64,000 bases of DNA from assembly GCF_001655675.1 (NCBI RefSeq), contig NZ_LYRP01000001.1:992001-1056000 (forward strand). Reading direction: 5' to 3'. Shown here in pieces: positions 9,252 through 18,382 of the stretch. The stretch's first letter is position 1. The number at the start of each line of letters is the position of its first letter. Below the pieces are notes generated by a model, which saw only the letters and a list, made by a program, of their open reading frames with translations, did no database searches and had not been told where the DNA came from. This DNA comes from Mangrovibacter phragmitis. Its GTDB lineage: Bacteria; Pseudomonadota; Gammaproteobacteria; Enterobacterales; Enterobacteriaceae. A program made the translations under genes and the position numbers.

Positions 9252-9965
9252 ATGACAGAAAAAATTCATTTCTACGCACCAGCATCACACGACTACATAA
9301 GCCCTACGCTGCTTTGGTCAGTAGCCCGTATGACAATCAATCATGATGGTGCTAAGTGGTTAGAAACTCAGTGGGTTGGTGATCGAGACTTTCAGGGGGT
9401 AGCCCTTTATACCTCTGTTCTGGATGCAGCAATAGCGGCAGAAGTGCTAAATCAGAGTGATACACATTCAGAATGGAAAGTTTATCCACTTTCTGATTTA
9501 AACATCACTGAAATGATGATTTCAATGAAAGCTCGTCAGAAAGAAGAATACAATGTCATGATTGTATTTGGATACTCAATAGACGATTTCAGAAATCTTG
9601 AATTCTATACTGATCTTTATCATAGCCTGCAATTCCCTGATTCATTCCCTATCAGCGAAGGATTAGACCCTGTAAATAATAAAGTAATTCTCAATTTTGG
9701 CACATCTAATTTTGAGTATATGAATGACTATTGGCACGAAGAATTTACAAGCTATTGTGAATATATCGAAGTTGTCAATGCGCAGCCTTTCGATTACATC
9801 AAAGAACATGCTCATCACGCTGTAGAATCTGCACAAGTAACCAGAACTCCTGTTGCGGGTTCCAAATCCCAATTCTGTGTTAGCACATACTCAATAGAAA
9901 AACAGATGTGGATCGTGTCTTCATCAGCTATTCACGGAACTAAACCAGCTAACAATCTTCATTAA
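9252..9965 (+). CDS. Hypothetical protein upstream of PAAR effector (possible adaptor)
   Basis: 237 residues, ATG after GGGAAG, low GC like the next two genes. No signal peptide, no membrane segment and no motif I recognise; it contains aromatic-rich patches (HDYISPTLLWSV, EYMNDYWHEEFTSYCEY). It ends 9 bp before the PAAR gene, so the two are probably co-transcribed. Type VI effectors are often encoded next to a dedicated chaperone or adaptor that loads them on VgrG or PAAR. Position alone suggests such a role; the sequence does not match DUF4123 or EagR proteins as I know them. Confidence 0.6.
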   Translation: MTEKIHFYAPASHDYISPTLLWSVARMTINHDGAKWLETQWVGDRDFQGVALYTSVLDAAIAAEVLNQSDTHSEWKVYPLSDLNITEMMISMKARQKEEYNVMIVFGYSIDDFRNLEFYTDLYHSLQFPDSFPISEGLDPVNNKVILNFGTSNFEYMNDYWHEEFTSYCEYIEVVNAQPFDYIKEHAHHAVESAQVTRTPVAGSKSQFCVSTYSIEKQMWIVSSSAIHGTKPANNLH

Positions 9966-9974
9966 GGATAATAT

Positions 9975-11378
9975 ATGGCAACTGGTCATTTTTTACGTAT
10001 AGGTGACAAGACAACATGTGGCGGAACCATACTTTCAGGCTCCCCAAATCACAGCTTTGGAGGGATTGCGACTGCGAGAAATGGTGATTCTGTATCATGT
10101 GGCAAAGATGGGAAAACTTATCATATAGCGGGTGGCATTCCTACTTACACAATTCACGGAGTTTCAGCAGCAGGTACTTTGCATAGTCGTAGTACCTGCC
10201 CCTGTAACGCAAATTTCATTTCTTCGTTTCCAAATGCTTCCTATTGGGTCGAGGAAAAGAAAGCAGCTAAGGCTACTACTGTAGTTGCCGCTGCCCCTGC
10301 TCCTTTGGTAGCTCCCGTACCAGATAAAGTAGAAGAACCTATACAACATGCTCAGACAGCTAAAAAGCCTCATCAAAAGAAACGTGAACCAGTAGATGCT
10401 GGTTTTTGTGTCCTGCCTTATGGTGCTGAAACTGGAGCTTATGAAAGATTCTTATTTGAAGGTAGTTCACCAGCAGGGACAAAAGAACTTTATCGTTCTT
10501 TGAATGGAGATAGTAAGGAATATAAAGCGGGTTCTATCATGCTTCTTGTTGATCCAGAGAAACAAGACAGTGATCAGATCGCTCATATGCAAGCAGCCAA
10601 ACAACGCATTGATACAGCGTTAGAGCCTCTTACTCATAAAGAAGCTAACTTTCTGCATACCCACTATGCAACTATAGCTAACTTCTCTAGCATCGCTGAT
10701 AAAGGAATTGGCCTTGCTGCTGATCCAGTAGGAAAGTATTTCGAGAACATAGAAAGGATTCTCAAAGAGATTCAAGAAACATATAAAAACACCTATATGA
10801 CAAGAGGTGCTTTGATTGGTGAGCAGTTCTATGTAAAACGTGCTCAACTGTTTAAGGAACTTGATCGAGAATTAAAAGTAGGCTTCCTTAATAAAGCTAT
10901 GAAATTTGGTGAATACACTAAAATAAAAAATGCTCTTGGCCTGTCTACTAGTTCTATTACTCATAAATGGAATGAAACAGGGATCAAGGATATTGAAGGT
11001 TATGCAACTCACTTAGAACGATCCGCTAAATATGTTAAAGCAATGCGATACACTGGTTATGTGGGAATAGGTTTTAGTGCCCTTCACTCAATGAATGAAA
11101 TAAATGAGGCTTGTTCTGTTGGTCGAGAAGCTGAATGTACGCAGAAAAAATATACTGAAATAAGTAGCTTTGTTGGTGGTACTGGTGGAGGTATCCTTGC
11201 AGGTGGTATAGCTGTTCCACTATGTATAGCTATTGGTGTTGGAACTGCTGGCGTAGGTGGTTTAGCATGTGCTGTTATAGCAGGTGGCACATTAGGTTAC
11301 GTAGGGGGTGAGGCTGGCGGTTGGGGTGGAGAAAAAGTAGGAAGCACTCTTTATAATGTTATCGAAGGTTCGAAATGA
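9975..11378 (+). CDS. PAAR-domain protein with C-terminal glycine-zipper region, probable T6SS effector
   Basis: 467 residues, AAGGA ribosome site. Residues 1-90 form a PAAR domain (IGDKTTCGGTILSG, NGDSVSCG, GGIPTYTIHG, STCPCNANF), the spike that tips the VgrG needle of a type VI secretion system. An Ala/Pro/Lys linker (about 95-135) follows, then a largely helical middle region, and finally a glycine-rich hydrophobic segment at about 395-450 (FVGGTGGGILAGGIAV, GVGTAGVGGLACAVIAGG) that looks like a membrane-inserting hairpin. The architecture fits a specialised PAAR effector that acts on membranes; no nuclease, lipase or amidase motif is visible. The stop overlaps the next start (ATGA). No other T6SS gene is present here. 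Confidence 0.8.
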   Translation: MATGHFLRIGDKTTCGGTILSGSPNHSFGGIATARNGDSVSCGKDGKTYHIAGGIPTYTIHGVSAAGTLHSRSTCPCNANFISSFPNASYWVEEKKAAKATTVVAAAPAPLVAPVPDKVEEPIQHAQTAKKPHQKKREPVDAGFCVLPYGAETGAYERFLFEGSSPAGTKELYRSLNGDSKEYKAGSIMLLVDPEKQDSDQIAHMQAAKQRIDTALEPLTHKEANFLHTHYATIANFSSIADKGIGLAADPVGKYFENIERILKEIQETYKNTYMTRGALIGEQFYVKRAQLFKELDRELKVGFLNKAMKFGEYTKIKNALGLSTSSITHKWNETGIKDIEGYATHLERSAKYVKAMRYTGYVGIGFSALHSMNEINEACSVGREAECTQKKYTEISSFVGGTGGGILAGGIAVPLCIAIGVGTAGVGGLACAVIAGGTLGYVGGEAGGWGGEKVGSTLYNVIEGSK

Positions 11379-11767
11379 AATCGATAGACATGATCATATT
11401 ATGCTTAGCTGCAACATTTGTAGCTTCACTAGCATTTTATCTTATCTATGGTAAATTTACAGAGCGTAAATTCGATCTCATTGCTGATAAGTTCAAAAAA
11501 CAGTTTGGGTATACGCCTTTTTCTATGACTGTTGGTAAAGGTGGTAGTTTTTTCTTTTGGGGGTATAAGGAATCTTTTCTTATGAGCGCTCTTATCTTCC
11601 CTAAGTTCCCAGCAACAAAAAGGACACTGAAAGAAGAAGAAATTTCATTCTTTAAAAATCTAAAGACTAATGAGATCTCTTGGTTCTATATAAAATACAC
11701 AGCTTTGATTATAGGGTTGATAAGTTTTATTAGCTTATTGATCATCCTTAAAATGCAATCAAATTAA
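11375..11767 (+). CDS. Small two-TM membrane protein, probable immunity protein to the PAAR effector
   Basis: 130 residues beginning in a 4-bp ATGA overlap with the PAAR gene, so the two are translationally coupled. A transmembrane helix lies near the N-terminus (about 6-24) and a second at about 108-126 (YTALIIGLISFISLLIIL); between them is a basic, aromatic-rich soluble loop. Inner-membrane immunity proteins with this layout typically protect against pore-forming or depolarising effectors. The assignment rests on position, coupling and topology; I do not recognise the family by sequence. Confidence 0.65.
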   Translation: MKSIDMIILCLAATFVASLAFYLIYGKFTERKFDLIADKFKKQFGYTPFSMTVGKGGSFFFWGYKESFLMSALIFPKFPATKRTLKEEEISFFKNLKTNEISWFYIKYTALIIGLISFISLLIILKMQSN

Positions 11768-11823
11768 CTAAAAAGTAGCTCTTATGGTAATCCCCCCATT
11801 TTTAACGGAGGTGATAAGTAGAA

Positions 11824-12651
11824 TCAGGCCATGCGTTGAATATGCTGCATCGGCGTGAAGCCATTCAGTGCCATATTCGGACGTTCATGATTATAAAACC
11901 ATTGCCACTGCGTGGCATAGCCCTGCAATTCGTCCAGTGAGTTAAACAGGTGCTGGCCCAGCCAGTCATAACGTACCGTCCGGTTATATCGCTCAATCCA
12001 GGCATTCTGTTGAGGTTTGCCAGGCTGAATAAAACGAAGCGTTATATTCTGCTTAGCTGCCCATGACATCAGTACCTTGCTGGTATATTCTGGCCCGTTA
12101 TCGCATCGTATTGCTGCCGGTTTACCTTTCCATTCAATGCGTTGTTCGAGAGTCCTCACTACACGATTTGCTGGCAGGGAAAAATCCACTTCAATCGCCA
12201 GTGCTTCACGATTAAAGTCATCAATGACATTCAGTAAACGGACGGAGCGACCATCTGATAGCTGATCATGCATGAAGTCCATCGACCAGCATTCGTTGCG
12301 ACTTTCTGGCACCGTCAGCGGTTCAGGTTTATCCCGTTTCAGTCTTTTTTTCGGCTTTATTCGCATGTTCAGCGACAGTTCACAGTAAATTCGGTACACC
12401 CTTTTGTGGTTGAAGCGGAAGCCTTTTACGTTGCGCAGGTACAAAAAGCACAGACCAAACCCCCAGTTGCGCTGACTGCCAGTGATGCGGAGCAGCCAGT
12501 CGGCAATGACCTCATTTTCCTCATTCAGTTGAGGCTGATAGCGATAGCAACTTTCGCTGACAACAAACAACTGGCAGGCAAAACTTATGCTGATATTCCG
12601 GCTCCTGACTGCATCCTGCGCCATCTGCTTTCGACTCGATGGCTTCACCAC
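11824..12651 (-). CDS. IS3-family transposase, orfB (DDE integrase part)
   Basis: 275 residues with a rve integrase core: the first aspartate in [11 protein letters not shown], the second in [11 protein letters not shown] and the glutamate in [17 protein letters not shown]. The only start in frame is a GTG just after the slippery run, so the active product is most likely the OrfAB fusion made by -1 frameshifting at AAAAAAG (12651-12657). Relatives are in the IS407/IS2-type branches of IS3. Confidence 0.9.
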   Translation of the reverse strand: MVKPSSRKQMAQDAVRSRNISISFACQLFVVSESCYRYQPQLNEENEVIADWLLRITGSQRNWGFGLCFLYLRNVKGFRFNHKRVYRIYCELSLNMRIKPKKRLKRDKPEPLTVPESRNECWSMDFMHDQLSDGRSVRLLNVIDDFNREALAIEVDFSLPANRVVRTLEQRIEWKGKPAAIRCDNGPEYTSKVLMSWAAKQNITLRFIQPGKPQQNAWIERYNRTVRYDWLGQHLFNSLDELQGYATQWQWFYNHERPNMALNGFTPMQHIQRMA

Positions 12652-12911
12652 TTTTTTGCCATGGCTTCCTGAATGATTTCGGCTTTGAGGCGCTCCTCCG
12701 CATACATTTTTTTGAGGCGGCGGTTTTCATCTTCCAGTTCTTTCAGACGGGTCATCATGGAGGCATCCATCCCGCCAAAACGCGAACGCCACTTATAGAA
12801 ACTGGCATTGCTCATGCCATGTTCACGACATAGTTCAGCCACCGGAGTTCCGGACTCAGCTTGCTTCAGAATGGACATGATCTGGCTGTCGGTAAAACGT
12901 GACTTTTTCAT
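12645..12911 (-). CDS. IS3-family transposase, orfA (DNA-binding part)
   Basis: 88 residues: helix-turn-helix ([21 protein letters not shown], split about residues 6-40) followed by a leucine-zipper-like helix ([15 protein letters not shown]). It ends MAKKW at the slippery A6G, overlapping orfB, which allows -1 frameshifting to the full transposase. Confidence 0.9.
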   Translation of the reverse strand: MKKSRFTDSQIMSILKQAESGTPVAELCREHGMSNASFYKWRSRFGGMDASMMTRLKELEDENRRLKKMYAEERLKAEIIQEAMAKKW

Positions 12912-13188
12912 AGAGATCTCCCCGGTTCAGATTACGAGAAAATTCTACTTATAAACACACCAGTTTTTCGGGGGGATTACCTCAGGGCGTGAAGCGGACA
13001 TTCATTGTAGCGTTGAAAAAAGTGCTGTTTTTGCATATAGCACCTGTTAACTTGAATCATGATGAAAACACACTCTGTATTATTCTATTCAATGATTATT
13101 ATCACCTGTCTGATTCAGGTGGGATAACATTCGCCATTTTCCCGCCGGTAAGGCGGACCTTACCGGCAATAATCCAGTGAGGTACACA

Positions 13189-13695
13189 ATGGGCACCGAT
13201 ACAGTAACAAGATTAGGAAAACCCACTCTGCATCTTGTATGTGGGAAGATAGCATCAGGTAAATCCACATTATCAGCGAAACTCGGTAACGCGCCGGGAA
13301 CCATAATTGTATCTGAGGATCAATGGCTTGCTGCACTCTATGCAGATGCGTTGTATTCAGTGGCGGATTATGTGCAGTGTTCGCTAAAGTTAAAAGGCGC
13401 CATGAAACCCCACCTGGTGTCATTACTCAAAGCGGGTTTATCAGTAGTTCTGGATTTCCCGGCAAACACGCGAACAAACCGCGAATGGATGATGAGTATC
13501 ATTAAGGAATCAGGTGCCAGTCATCGCCTGCATTTTCTGAGAGTGTCTGATGAAGTATGTAAAGCCCGATTACGCGCCCGTAACGAAGAAGGTACGCACG
13601 ATTTTGCAGCTACAGACCAACAATTTGAGGTCATAACGAGTTATTTCTCTGCGCCAGCACCTGACGAAGGATTTGATGTTATTGAATACAAATAA
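13189..13695 (+). CDS. AAA_33-type P-loop kinase-like protein
   Basis: 168 residues. The ATG at 13189 has a GTGAGG site 7 bases upstream; the frame is open from the GTG at 13177, but that GTG is part of the ribosome site. Walker A is CGKIASGKST (18-27). The fold resembles zeta-toxin/polynucleotide kinase-like proteins of the AAA_33 family, with a Walker-B-like VVLDFPANT and a lid with three arginines (KARLRARNEEG). Members are usually small cytosolic phosphotransferases of unknown substrate, some linked to antibiotic or nucleotide phosphorylation. No antitoxin partner is adjacent. A hairpin at 13711-13732 may terminate it. Confidence 0.75.
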   Translation: MGTDTVTRLGKPTLHLVCGKIASGKSTLSAKLGNAPGTIIVSEDQWLAALYADALYSVADYVQCSLKLKGAMKPHLVSLLKAGLSVVLDFPANTRTNREWMMSIIKESGASHRLHFLRVSDEVCKARLRARNEEGTHDFAATDQQFEVITSYFSAPAPDEGFDVIEYK

Positions 13696-13858
13696 ATTTC
13701 TTGTCTGTTTCTAAGCTGCCCCGCTGGCGGCTTTAGATTCGAATGACAATACCTGACACAAAGCGGACTGGTATCATCATTCGTGCAATTCGCTTTTAAT
13801 GGCGCCACTTGCGCCTCGTTGACAAAATAAAGAAATGCGCTTTATTTAAGGCCGGAGA

Positions 13859-14212
13859 TTACCGGCGCGGGATTTTATTGCAGCAATGAGGCCGGTGTGC
13901 TGCGTTGTCTTTTATATTCTTATCGGTAAAGCGAAAATACCCCATTTTCACCCGGTTCCATGCACTGGTGGCAAACTGAGCGCCAAGACGGTTAAGCACC
14001 TTTTCTACCGCATCCACACTGCATTGCGCGGCATCATAAACAAAAGTTAAGCTTGCAGAGGCTGACGAGTATTCCACTGTTTCCATACCCGCTAATTGCC
14101 GGATTTCACTAACCAGTGCGTCGGCCTGATCTTCGCTCACACCGGAAAGCTTCAATTTACGGGTGACCCGGTTAACATCATTAGCACCAGACTGGTGAGT
14201 AATACTGCTCAT
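13859..14212 (-). CDS. HMA-like small protein with a CC-containing C-terminal tail
   Basis: 117 residues. Residues about 17-82 have the beta-alpha-beta-beta-alpha-beta pattern of a heavy-metal-associated domain (TRKLKLSGVSEDQADALVSE, then VEYSSASASLTFVYD and SVDAVEKVLNRLG), but the usual GMxCxxC metal loop is replaced by SGVSED. The tail ends AAHRPHCCNKIPRR, which could carry a metal site. Such proteins are often labelled 'cation transporter' although they have no membrane segment. The role is uncertain; it stands alone between accessory genes. Confidence 0.6.
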   Translation of the reverse strand: MSSITHQSGANDVNRVTRKLKLSGVSEDQADALVSEIRQLAGMETVEYSSASASLTFVYDAAQCSVDAVEKVLNRLGAQFATSAWNRVKMGYFRFTDKNIKDNAAHRPHCCNKIPRR

Positions 14213-14353
14213 TTATACCTCTTGCGTTATTTAAGCCCACACGCTGGGATGCCCCCGGCCTGAAGCACATGGGCTTACACCAAAAAACGCGGTTAACCAA
14301 TGCCGCCAGTATACAAGTGTATGGCTATTATCACACATAGCAGATGATGACAA

Positions 14354-14383
14354 AACCTGTGCCGTCCTGACACAGCACAGGTT
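14354..14383. terminator. Stem-loop, terminator-like
   Basis: AACCTGTGC ... GCACAGGTT, a 9-bp perfect stem with a 12-base loop, in the spacer between the HMA-like gene and the DUF1330 gene (both minus strand). It lies downstream of the DUF1330 gene and probably ends its transcript. Confidence 0.45.
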
Positions 14384-14496
14384 CGTAATGCACAACCGTT
14401 TGATTACAATTACAGCCAGACGTACAGCCTCAAAGCCATCGCCCACAAACACCAGGGGCATGCTGCGCTCCTGCTTGCCATACATCCTGCCAGCAT

Positions 14497-14787
14497 TTAT
14501 TCACTTCCTTCAACCAGTACCAGCGTACCCGTTGCCGCATGGGTACGAAGTACTTTCGCCGCCTGATATTCGGGGCTGTAATAAAAGCGTTTTGCTTCAA
14601 CAAAAGAGTCAAACTCAAAAATGACATGCTTCTCGTGGCCCTCACCTTCAAGATTTTGATACTGACCGGACCACGCAATAATTTTCGGATTAAAATCTTT
14701 CATCGCCTGACCCGCAGCTTTTGCATATTCTTCGTATGCTTGCGGATCAGATATGGTGACATGAGCAATTAAATAACCTTTTGGCAT
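14497..14787 (-). CDS. DUF1330 family protein
   Basis: 96 residues with the DUF1330 pattern: MPKGYLIAHVTISDPQAYEEY at the start, a dimeric alpha/beta-barrel (ferredoxin-like) fold and the family's FDSFVEAKRFYYSPEYQ near residue 60-76. Function of the family is not known; related folds are monooxygenase-like. It is on the same strand as and downstream of the aldo/keto reductase gene (about 60 bp apart), so the two may form an operon. Confidence 0.85.
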   Translation of the reverse strand: MPKGYLIAHVTISDPQAYEEYAKAAGQAMKDFNPKIIAWSGQYQNLEGEGHEKHVIFEFDSFVEAKRFYYSPEYQAAKVLRTHAATGTLVLVEGSE

Positions 14788-14847
14788 GATATCTGCTTCC
14801 TGTTAACTCGTTGTTTTTTATTCCACAAATCGTAACGTGAAATGAGA

Positions 14848-15903
14848 TTAGGTTGGTGTAACGGAATGAAAAGGCTCAGGAAACCGGCTGGCATCCTGGT
14901 GTTCAATCATCCACCCCGGGTAGTAAGGCGGTAACGCGCTTACATTATTAAGCTGGCGAAGTTCGTCCTCAGTGAGTTCAATTTTTGTTGCCCCGAGGTT
15001 ATCCAGGAGTTGTTCAATTCGTTTAACCCCGAGGATGACACTGGTAACATGTGGTCTTGACAGTACCCATGCCAGTGCTACCTGGCTCACCGTGGCGTTG
15101 CGGGTTTCAGCAATCGCCCGCATTTGGTCAATGCAGCGCCAGACGCTATCCTGCGCAACCGGCGGAAAATCAAAATGGCTACGTCTGCCCTTTCCACTGG
15201 CTGAAGTATTCGGGGCATACTTGCCAGATAATAAACCTCCGGCAAGAGGCGACCAGACGAGCAGACCCAACCGTTCTTCAGCCACCAGCGGAATCAGCTC
15301 GCGTTCAATATCCCTTCCTGCGATAGAGTAATAAGCCTGCAAAGTTTCAAAGCGTGTGGCGTGAAGTGCCTCACTCAGTCCCAGGGCTTTGCCGATTTTG
15401 CCTGACGCCCAGTTTGAAACCCCGACATAGCGAATCAGTCCCTGGCGGGTAAGATCGTCCAGTGCGCGCAGTGTCTCTTCAACAGGTGTCAGCGGATCAC
15501 TGGCGTGAATTTGATAGAGATCGATATAATCAGTCTGAAGCCTCTCCAGGCTTCTTTGAACAGAATCCATAATATGACCACGAGATGCTCCCTGATCATT
15601 CGGATGGTTCCCCATCAAGCCCCCGGTTTTTGTCGCTAGGATAATCTCACTGCGTTTTACCCCAAGATCGTTCAATGACTGGCCAATCAGCCGCTCTGAC
15701 TCACCATAAGAGTAAATATCAGCTGTATCGATAAAATTGATACCCGCAACCAACGCCTGTTCAATCAGTCTGCTTGCGTCCTTTTGCCCAATAGTTCCAA
15801 TTCCCGCCCATATACCAGCATCAGCATTTCCCCCCAATGTCATGGTGCCCAGACACAGTTCAGAGACAAATATCCCCGTTCGCCCCAGTTGCTTATATTT
15901 CAT
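14848..15903 (-). CDS. Aldo/keto reductase
   Basis: 351-residue NADPH-dependent oxidoreductase of the aldo/keto reductase superfamily (YajO/Tas-like branch). The catalytic tetrad is complete: Asp59 and Tyr64 (FIDTADIYSYGESE), Lys92 (LATKTGG) and His133 (YQIHASD). A cofactor phosphate-binding segment near ILGVKRIEQLLDNL is present. The physiological carbonyl substrate is unknown. It is divergent from the LysR gene at 16056 with a 152-bp spacer, the classic layout of a LysR regulator and its target. Confidence 0.88.
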   Translation of the reverse strand: MKYKQLGRTGIFVSELCLGTMTLGGNADAGIWAGIGTIGQKDASRLIEQALVAGINFIDTADIYSYGESERLIGQSLNDLGVKRSEIILATKTGGLMGNHPNDQGASRGHIMDSVQRSLERLQTDYIDLYQIHASDPLTPVEETLRALDDLTRQGLIRYVGVSNWASGKIGKALGLSEALHATRFETLQAYYSIAGRDIERELIPLVAEERLGLLVWSPLAGGLLSGKYAPNTSASGKGRRSHFDFPPVAQDSVWRCIDQMRAIAETRNATVSQVALAWVLSRPHVTSVILGVKRIEQLLDNLGATKIELTEDELRQLNNVSALPPYYPGWMIEHQDASRFPEPFHSVTPT

Positions 15904-16055
15904 TGTGCCTCCCGGTTAACCATCCCGATAATCCCAGTGACAGGCATGCCTCCACGGTGTTACCTGTACTGAGAACTTGAAGCACAAGTCTATTGAGTTA
16001 AAATAAATGTATAAACGATGGAAATTTAAACTAACTGTTTCCAAAAAGGGGAACA

Positions 16056-16961
16056 ATGAAAAATCTGAACGCGCTGCTTTTGTTTACTAAAGTGGTGGAA
16101 ATGGCGAGTTTCACCCGCGCAGCTGAAAGCACTGGAACACAGAAAGGGCGGGTTTCTGCGGTCATTCGTGAACTGGAACAAAGCGTGGGTGTTGCACTGT
16201 TGCACCGGACCACCCGCAGTGTGCAGTTGACAGAAGATGGACGGCTATTTTATTCCCGTGCACTGGACTTATTGGCTGAGGCAGAAGAATTACAGAACAT
16301 GTTTGCCTCAAACGGCGCACCTGTACGCGGTAAATTACGTATTGATATGCCAACGGAACTGGCGAAAAGTATTGTAATACCGGCTTTACCGGAATTTCTG
16401 TCGGCGCACCCGGCAGTCGAACTCGAGCTATCCAGCACTGATCGCAGTGTCAACCTTGTTCAGGAAGGCTTTGATTGCGTTATCCGTCTTGGCCCCATAA
16501 TGGATGAAACGCTGGTTGCCCGAAAACTGGGACAACTACGCATGATCAATGCTGCAAGTCCATCCTACCTGAAACGTTTTGGTACCCCGCACACACTGAA
16601 GGACCTGGTTGAACAAGGTCATCAAATAGTCCACTACACACGCTCACTGGGCTCCAAACCAACTGGCTGGGAATACCCGAATGGTGAAGGTTATGCCTTG
16701 CTTGCGCTACCAGGAGCTGTTCAAGTCAATAGTGTACAAACTTATCATGAAGCAGGGCTGGCAGGGATTGGACTGATTCAGGCAGGGTATTCAGCATTGG
16801 CTCCTTATATTGAATGTGGGGCATTAGTGGAAATACTTCCGGACAAGCCTCCTGAACCCCTCACCGCTTTCGTTGTTGTGGCGCACAGGCGCAACCTTTC
16901 TCCGCGCGTGCGAACTTTCATTCGCTGGCTTGAAAGTATCCTGGCACCCTACTTTACTTAA
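16056..16961 (+). CDS. LysR-family regulator, probably of the adjacent aldo/keto reductase
   Basis: 301 residues. N-terminal helix-turn-helix (MKNLNALLLFTKVVEMASF, RAAESTGTQKGRVSAVIREL) of the DhcR/AaeR-like group, then a binding-protein-like effector domain (MPTELAKSIVIPALPEFLSA). Divergent from the aldo/keto reductase and DUF1330 genes, which are its most likely targets by position. The whole trio is absent between dusC and yohJ in E. coli. Confidence 0.87.
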   Translation: MKNLNALLLFTKVVEMASFTRAAESTGTQKGRVSAVIRELEQSVGVALLHRTTRSVQLTEDGRLFYSRALDLLAEAEELQNMFASNGAPVRGKLRIDMPTELAKSIVIPALPEFLSAHPAVELELSSTDRSVNLVQEGFDCVIRLGPIMDETLVARKLGQLRMINAASPSYLKRFGTPHTLKDLVEQGHQIVHYTRSLGSKPTGWEYPNGEGYALLALPGAVQVNSVQTYHEAGLAGIGLIQAGYSALAPYIECGALVEILPDKPPEPLTAFVVVAHRRNLSPRVRTFIRWLESILAPYFT

Positions 16962-17161
16962 TCCGCCTGACTGCGAGAGGCAGTACGCGCACCGGGTTTA
17001 CAACCCGTTACCACACTGGATTGCATTAATCGCCTATGGTATCAACCGGTATCAGCCATACTAAAAAGGCATTGTTGCTATAACGGGAATTCATGGTGTG
17101 ATCCATAGCACAAAAGCTTTTTTAATTGTATGATGAATGCATTCATTCAGGGGTTACTTAA

Positions 17162-17563
17162 ATGCGCCATACATTGCTTATCATCTGGCAATATTGCCGG
17201 GCCTTCTTCTTTATTTATGCCTGCCTGTATGCCGGGCAGTTTATTGCCACACTGCTTCCTATTACAATTCCAGGCTCGATTATTGGCATGCTGTTGCTGT
17301 TCCTGCTGCTCTCATTACAAATCCTGCCTGCCCAGTGGGTAAAGCCTGGCTGCCACTTATTCATTCGTTACATGGCATTGCTGTTCGTACCCATTGGGGT
17401 CGGTGTCATGCAGTATTTCGACTTGCTGCGTACCCAGTTCGGCCCCATCGTGGTGTCATGTACTATCAGCACAATCGTTGTTCTGGTCGTTGTCAGTTGG
17501 ACCTCTCACCTGGTTCACGGAGAACGTAAAGTTGTTGGCCAGAAAGAGGTTAAAGAGAAATGA
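17162..17563 (+). CDS. yohJ: YohJ, LrgA/CidA-type membrane protein
   Basis: 133 residues, four hydrophobic segments, nearly colinear with E. coli YohJ (UPF0299): [16 protein letters not shown] and [19 protein letters not shown] are the conserved LrgA signatures. LrgA/CidA proteins are holin-like or small-molecule export proteins; the E. coli pair's role is not settled. It overlaps yohK by 4 bp (ATGA), giving a two-gene operon. Confidence 0.93.
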   Translation: MRHTLLIIWQYCRAFFFIYACLYAGQFIATLLPITIPGSIIGMLLLFLLLSLQILPAQWVKPGCHLFIRYMALLFVPIGVGVMQYFDLLRTQFGPIVVSCTISTIVVLVVVSWTSHLVHGERKVVGQKEVKEK

Positions 17564-18252
17564 GTGATATTTGGTGGTCATTGCCACTAACTATGGTGGT
17601 TTTCTTTGCAGCACGCAAGCTTGGCACTGTGGTTAAAACGCCACTGCTGAACCCTCTGCTGGTTTCCATGGTGGTAATTATTCCGTTTCTTCTGCTCACG
17701 GGAATCAAATACCAGCACTATTTTCAGGGCAGCAAAATGCTGAACGACTGGCTGCAACCGGCTGTCGTAGCGCTGGCATTTCCACTATACGAGCAGCTTC
17801 ACCAAATTCGCGCCCGCTGGAAATCCATTATTTCTATCTGCTTTATTGGCAGCATGGTGGCAATGATAACCGGCACCAGCATTGCACTATTAATGGGTGC
17901 CACGCCGCAAATCGCAGCCTCTATATTACCTAAATCTGTCACCACCCCTATTGCGATGGCAGTTGGCGGAAGTATTGGCGGGCTGCCGGCAATCAGCGCG
18001 GTGTGTGTTATCTATGTCGGTATTTTAGGTGCAGTTTTTGGTCACACCCTGTTGAATGCCATGCACATTACCACCAAAGCTTCCCGTGGGCTCTCCATGG
18101 GAACAGCTTCCCATGCGTTAGGCACAGCACGCTGCGCCGAACTGGATTTTCAGGAAGGCGCATTCAGCTCACTGGCACTGGTTATCTGCGGGATTATCAC
18201 CTCGTTGGTTGCTCCGTTTCTCTTTCCGGTTATTCTGGCGGTTTTAAGGTAA
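17560..18252 (+). CDS. yohK: YohK, LrgB/CidB-type membrane protein
   Basis: 230-residue LrgB-family polytopic membrane protein. The conserved [15 protein letters not shown] segment ([20 protein letters not shown], about residues 124-143) and the [15 protein letters not shown] signature are present. It partners YohJ; start overlaps the yohJ stop. Gene order yohJ-yohK-cdd is as in E. coli. Confidence 0.94.
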   Translation: MSDIWWSLPLTMVVFFAARKLGTVVKTPLLNPLLVSMVVIIPFLLLTGIKYQHYFQGSKMLNDWLQPAVVALAFPLYEQLHQIRARWKSIISICFIGSMVAMITGTSIALLMGATPQIAASILPKSVTTPIAMAVGGSIGGLPAISAVCVIYVGILGAVFGHTLLNAMHITTKASRGLSMGTASHALGTARCAELDFQEGAFSSLALVICGIITSLVAPFLFPVILAVLR

Positions 18253-18305
18253 ATTTGCGCACAATCTCGAAAATACGCAACACCATTAGCAAGTTGCATT
18301 GATAA

Positions 18306-18321
18306 TTAGAGTTAGATCACA
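18306..18321. promoter_or_regulatory. CRP-like site upstream of cdd
   Basis: TTAGA-N6-TCACA, about 60 bp upstream of the cdd ATG. The right half is a perfect CRP half-site, the left half a weak one. The cdd gene in E. coli is under CRP and CytR control, so a site here is expected. Confidence 0.5.
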
Positions 18322-18382
18322 TATTCAGATTAGTGAGAACCGTACACTACGGTTCCATTAACCTGATACAAGGCATCATGTT

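Larger units (their letters stand above)
11786..12981 (-). mobile_element. IS3-family insertion sequence, complete
   Basis: 1196-bp element with imperfect terminal inverted repeats: GGTAATCCCCCCATTTTTAA at the left end and GGTAATCCCCCCGAAAAACT (minus strand) at the right end. Inside are overlapping orfA and orfB on the minus strand with an A6G slippery site. The bases flanking the two ends (TAT on the left, TCA on the right) do not form an obvious target duplication, so one flank may have been rearranged after insertion. Confidence 0.85.

Noticed and set aside
17130..17529. Overlapping frames in the yohJ region
   Set aside because: They are out-of-frame shadows of yohJ, which matches its E. 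coli orthologue fully.
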